From contig CAJNOJ010000009.1 in the NCBI GenBank assembly GCA_905250025.1, forward strand, positions 868,001 through 932,000: a DNA stretch of 64,000 nucleotides, written 5' to 3'. A model generated the notes under the pieces. That model saw only the letters and a list, made by a program, of their open reading frames with translations. It did no database searches and was not told the origin of the DNA. This DNA comes from Adineta ricciae. Taxonomy: Eukaryota > Rotifera > Eurotatoria > Adinetida > Adinetidae. The position numbers and the translations under genes are program-made. Positions within the stretch are counted from its first letter, which is position 1, and every line of letters starts with the position of its first letter. This document shows positions 60,533 through 64,000 of this stretch, in pieces.

Positions 60533-62091
60533 ATATGGTGTAGAGCTTTTGTTTTTCGTTATTTGTATTGCAATTAATTGTACGTGAGAACGGGAATTGT
60601 TTGTGTTGTATTTATTAAATAGCTTGTTGTGACAATTATCTACGATGTTTGTAACGTGTCATGTTTACAAGTCAGATCAGAGACGCTTGACTTTTTGATC
60701 TGATAATACAAAAGTAAATTAATAACAAGAAAATGAGAAAAATAAGAAAGAAAACGAGGAGAGAAAAGATCGACGTCTGTTTATCATCACTTACGTTCGA
60801 CACACATCAACATCTTGATGTATTAAGTTCCATATAGCGTCGTATGTTTGTATATAATGTCTATATTTCTCTTGACTACTCGCTGTCGTGTATTGAAGAT
60901 GCTCTTAGTATGAGTTGCGTCGATCGTCGTTCGAAGGTATATAATTAATTGATACTCGCTTTCTCTCCGAGAAAGAAACGATCGACGGACGAATCCCGGC
61001 GGAGAAGACAAGAAGCGCGTCAAAATATGAATGGATTGTATCATGCGGAAGTTGTCATCCACGCTATTTTCATTGCTCATTGAATCGATTCCCACTCTCT
61101 TCTCGCTGCCGTATTGAGTTCGTCTAATGCCAATAACAAAACGATTCGCATTCGATTTGTAATAACAATAGATATCGATCTGAATAGAAAAATTTCCTTT
61201 GTAATCAAAGCGAAATTTTCCGGACATTAACTATCTACCCGATATTTTCGATCTTCTCTCTCTCCCTCCTCGCCAAAGGAACTATATTGTTATTACATTG
61301 TACAGAAAAGCACACGATGACGACGGGAAGATTTCCGTTTATAACATATTGATTGATTGATAAGAGTGTCTCATTAATCAATCTATTATAAACAGTGTAT
61401 ATATGAGGCATATTATTCTTTCTATCCGATAATCTACAATGTGTGTTATAGTTCAAGCAACTTGCTTTTATGAACACAAGATAAGTGATGGATTAGATTA
61501 GGATACATCAATGCTCGTGAACAGAGTTTGACATATCATTTCAGTTTAGTTCCTATTCTGCTTGATGCGATTAAAAACAGTCTCGTTTCACATTTTATCT
61601 TTGTCAAGACTAATGGATCAGCAGCCACCTAGGGCATCGATCTGATTGACATGTACTGAAGAACATCGAGAAAAAGATTTTAAGAATCTTTTGTCATTAC
61701 TAATTATCATCAAAGAGTTACCAACAGGACATCGTATTGTTTATCATCGATGAGATCTTATGATTTCGTTGTTTATAAGGAAACATTTGATTATATCCAT
61801 CCAGGACAACAATTCTCACAACATCCAGGCCGTGTTTGATGGATCGACTATTCACGAATTCGACTTTCTTGAATACATATACATCAATACTTTATTAAAT
61901 ATAATGAGAATTCTGTTGTTTGAAACATCACTCTATGAAAGCGTTGACTCCTCCATTTAGATTTCTGAGAAGACAAAGAAAAGATTACACGTACGACGAG
62001 CAAAGGAAAAAAGGAACAATTCAGCTGTTAGAATATTAAATACAACGTGCATGAATAAAAAATCAATTCTGTGATTGCTGGTGACCTTGTT
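60533..62091. other. Intergenic: M13 promoter side and MED23 3' flank
   Basis: 1.56 kb. One minus-strand frame of 134 codons (60823-61227) has no domain and composition like non-coding DNA. No gene supported. Confidence 0.5.
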
Positions 62092-64000
62092 TTAACGTTG
62101 TTGTGCCGGATTTCCATCCGGTCCCATTCCGCTAGTAGCGCCAGTTGTTAGTTGGAAATGTTGTTGAATATTTTGGGGTGGTGTGCCATAAGGTGGTACT
62201 TGCATGGCAGCTGTCGTGTACTGCATTTGCATCGTAGATGTACCGGATTTCAATTGTCCATGTGTCGGTGCGTTAACACTTGACGGATCCACGTTGGATG
62301 CGGATGAAGGTGTGGCTGCCGATGCTGGTCCTTGAGAATGAATAGTGGATGAGACGTCCGTCTTGGCACAAAGAAAGTGAAGGCGTGATCGAAGCTTTTC
62401 GCAATGAAGATTATTCACGACTGTTTCAATGCGATCACGTATTGCATCACCAACAACAATATATTTGATATGATAGAGAAAGTTAGCGATGGTATCCACA
62501 TTCACAAACGCCTGTTGATGAACATCAACGCGTGCAATGAGATCGTATGGGACGATAACAAACTAAAACGAAAGTTGATGGAGAAGAAGAAGATCATATG
62601 AGACTTTTCGTTACTTCAAGTAGTAATTTTGTCGATTCAGTTTGAATACGTTGAAGAAATGGTCCAATCAATTGAAATGCTAAGAGAAGTTGATTTTCAG
62701 TTTTGATTGTTTGCGAAAGTCGAACTTGAACTAGGCTGCAATATACAAGTAGATTTCAAACTAAGTTTAGTCATAAGAAGTTACCTAAGAAATGGTTGCA
62801 AATGACTGATGCTACCATGTAGCCAAATTGAATGAACGACAGCCACGAAACAGCATACCATATTTTCTGTATGTGTACAAAATCGTTCACGAAAGTTAAG
62901 TAAATCCATAATGTCAGTTGGTGAACAACGTAATAGCAGTGGATGTTCAAATATTTGGCACATACGTTCGAATAAATTCGACCAATAGTATTCCTAAAAG
63001 AAAAATCATATACATTCTTGGTAAATAACGAATCATCGTCTTGGCATACTGGTAAGGCAGAAAAAAGAAGACCCATGGTGTTGAGATATTTCAAATAATG
63101 TGCCCGAGGTATCAAACTATCGCTACAAATGAAAGTAAATAAACGAAGATTTTCAGGCGAATCGACTTACGCAGATATAAATGGCTCTGCGAATAATTTC
63201 CACGGATTGAAATTTTCTTGGCCAGTATAAAAAAAGATTTCAATTGCTAGGCAGTGAATCAATTGTAATGATGGATTTGCGAATTCATTATAACGCCAAT
63301 CGATGTTGTACTCGTAGGAGCTTTTCTCATAGATAGGTGCACGGGAGTTAAGGAAAACAGGATAAACCTAAAAATGATCTTTCTCAAAGCAAAACAAAGA
63401 ATAAGAAAAAGGATATCATCCACAAGTTTATGCAGAAGATCAATGGCATAACGTGAATTGAAAACAGGTGATGGTAGTTGACGTTTTTCGCCATCGGGAC
63501 GAAGATGATTTTCGATATAAGAAGTAAAATTATTGGAAAAACACCATTCCATCTTGCGCATATGATAGATATTCCCTGTAGAACAAATCAGAAGTGTTGA
63601 TTTCTATTAGGTGTCATTTGAGGTTTACCGAGTGTGCCGATGATTAATGATTGCCGAAAGTTGAACTTTTCGCGTAATTTTTTCTCATAAACAAATAAAG
63701 TATTATACAAAAATGTCACCGGTGCAGCTACAATACACAATAATCTCAGATCAATTCAAAACAAAGACTATCGCTACACAAACCATGTGCACGAAAGAGA
63801 TTCTGAGCAATTGGCAAGACAGTATCCACAATACGTGCATTGGGCATGTGTTCAAACATTCGACTGATAATTAATTCAAAGATCTAAATTAAATAACGTA
63901 ACACGCTTGTTCAAGTACATCCATACATCGCTGAATACTGTCAAGTTCCTTTCTCTTCAAAACGTCAGTAATCAACTTACCGGTAGAAGACGAAGACACA
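62092..64000 (-). CDS. MED23: Mediator complex subunit 23, C-terminal part (5' end outside the window)
   Basis: A series of short exons on the minus strand. Segments match MED23: AAPVTFLYNTLFVYEKKLREKF (about 63730-63640), YNVNIDWRYNEFANPSLQLIH-like text near 63300-63250, SIWLHGSISHLQPFL (about 62830-62790), TENQLLLAFQLIGPFLQRIQ, and the conserved C-terminal NFLYHIKYIVVGDAIRDRIE (about 62490-62430). A Ser/Thr/Gln/Pro-rich tail ends at TAA 62092. MED23 is a tail-module subunit of Mediator that links activators to RNA polymerase II. Only part of a protein of about 1,370 residues is visible. Confidence 0.88.

Noticed and set aside
60823..61227. 134-codon frame on minus upstream of the M13 gene
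   Set aside because: No domain, signal or splice context, and composition like non-coding DNA.

Overview
The window looks like nuclear DNA of a small-genome invertebrate, most likely a bdelloid rotifer. The reasons are AT-rich sequence, many introns of about 45-65 nt with GT-AG ends, metazoan gene families (EPRS, Hey, MFSD8, MED23, cytoplasmic intermediate filaments), almost no transposons, and two places where near-identical copies sit in tandem beside runs of N. The species is inferred; nothing in the sequence names it.

Layout. 1-839 (+) is the 3' part of a neuronal calcium sensor. 1106-1224 (+) is a 5S rRNA gene. 2155-7222 (+) is a bifunctional glutamyl/prolyl-tRNA synthetase (EPRS), followed convergently by a Hey-type bHLH repressor (8325-9248, -). 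After a 7-N gap and a foldback element (9336-9524), most of this block repeats (9547-15845). 17503-18842 (+) is a class A GPCR and 19190-21363 (+) an MFSD8/CLN7-type lysosomal transporter. From 22207 to the end every gene is on the minus strand: a giant disordered protein (22207-28949); an intermediate filament (IF) gene whose exons continue in frame into a C2-domain exon (29255-33805); two more IF genes (37916-39729, with a partial duplicate to 40808, and 41839-43482); a 1,598-residue PDZ protein (43766-52707) with a complete GH35 beta-galactosidase gene (49402-51601) inside one intron on the same strand; a neprilysin-family M13 peptidase (57274-60532); and the C-terminal part of Mediator subunit MED23 (62092-64000).

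Three gene structures stand out. (1) IF gene 1 ends its filament exons at a phase-1 donor that joins in frame both to an ATG-less exon coding a synaptotagmin-like C2 domain and to a 1.9-kaa Ser/Thr/Glu-rich region with internal repeats, so the locus may make an IF-C2 protein and a giant-tailed IF by alternative splicing. (2) EPRS carries, in both copies, an internal ATG exon that codes an alternative first half of a WHEP domain; it would give a free ProRS, while skipping it gives the fused enzyme. (3) A PDZ-like domain is split by a 3.4-kb intron that houses a whole same-strand gene. The two tandem duplications both abut Ns and are best read as unmerged alleles until shown otherwise.

Joint function. 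The housekeeping genes (EPRS, 5S, MED23) are unrelated neighbours. The IF genes form a real tandem family. No CRISPR, tRNA, bacterial-type operon or autonomous transposon was found.
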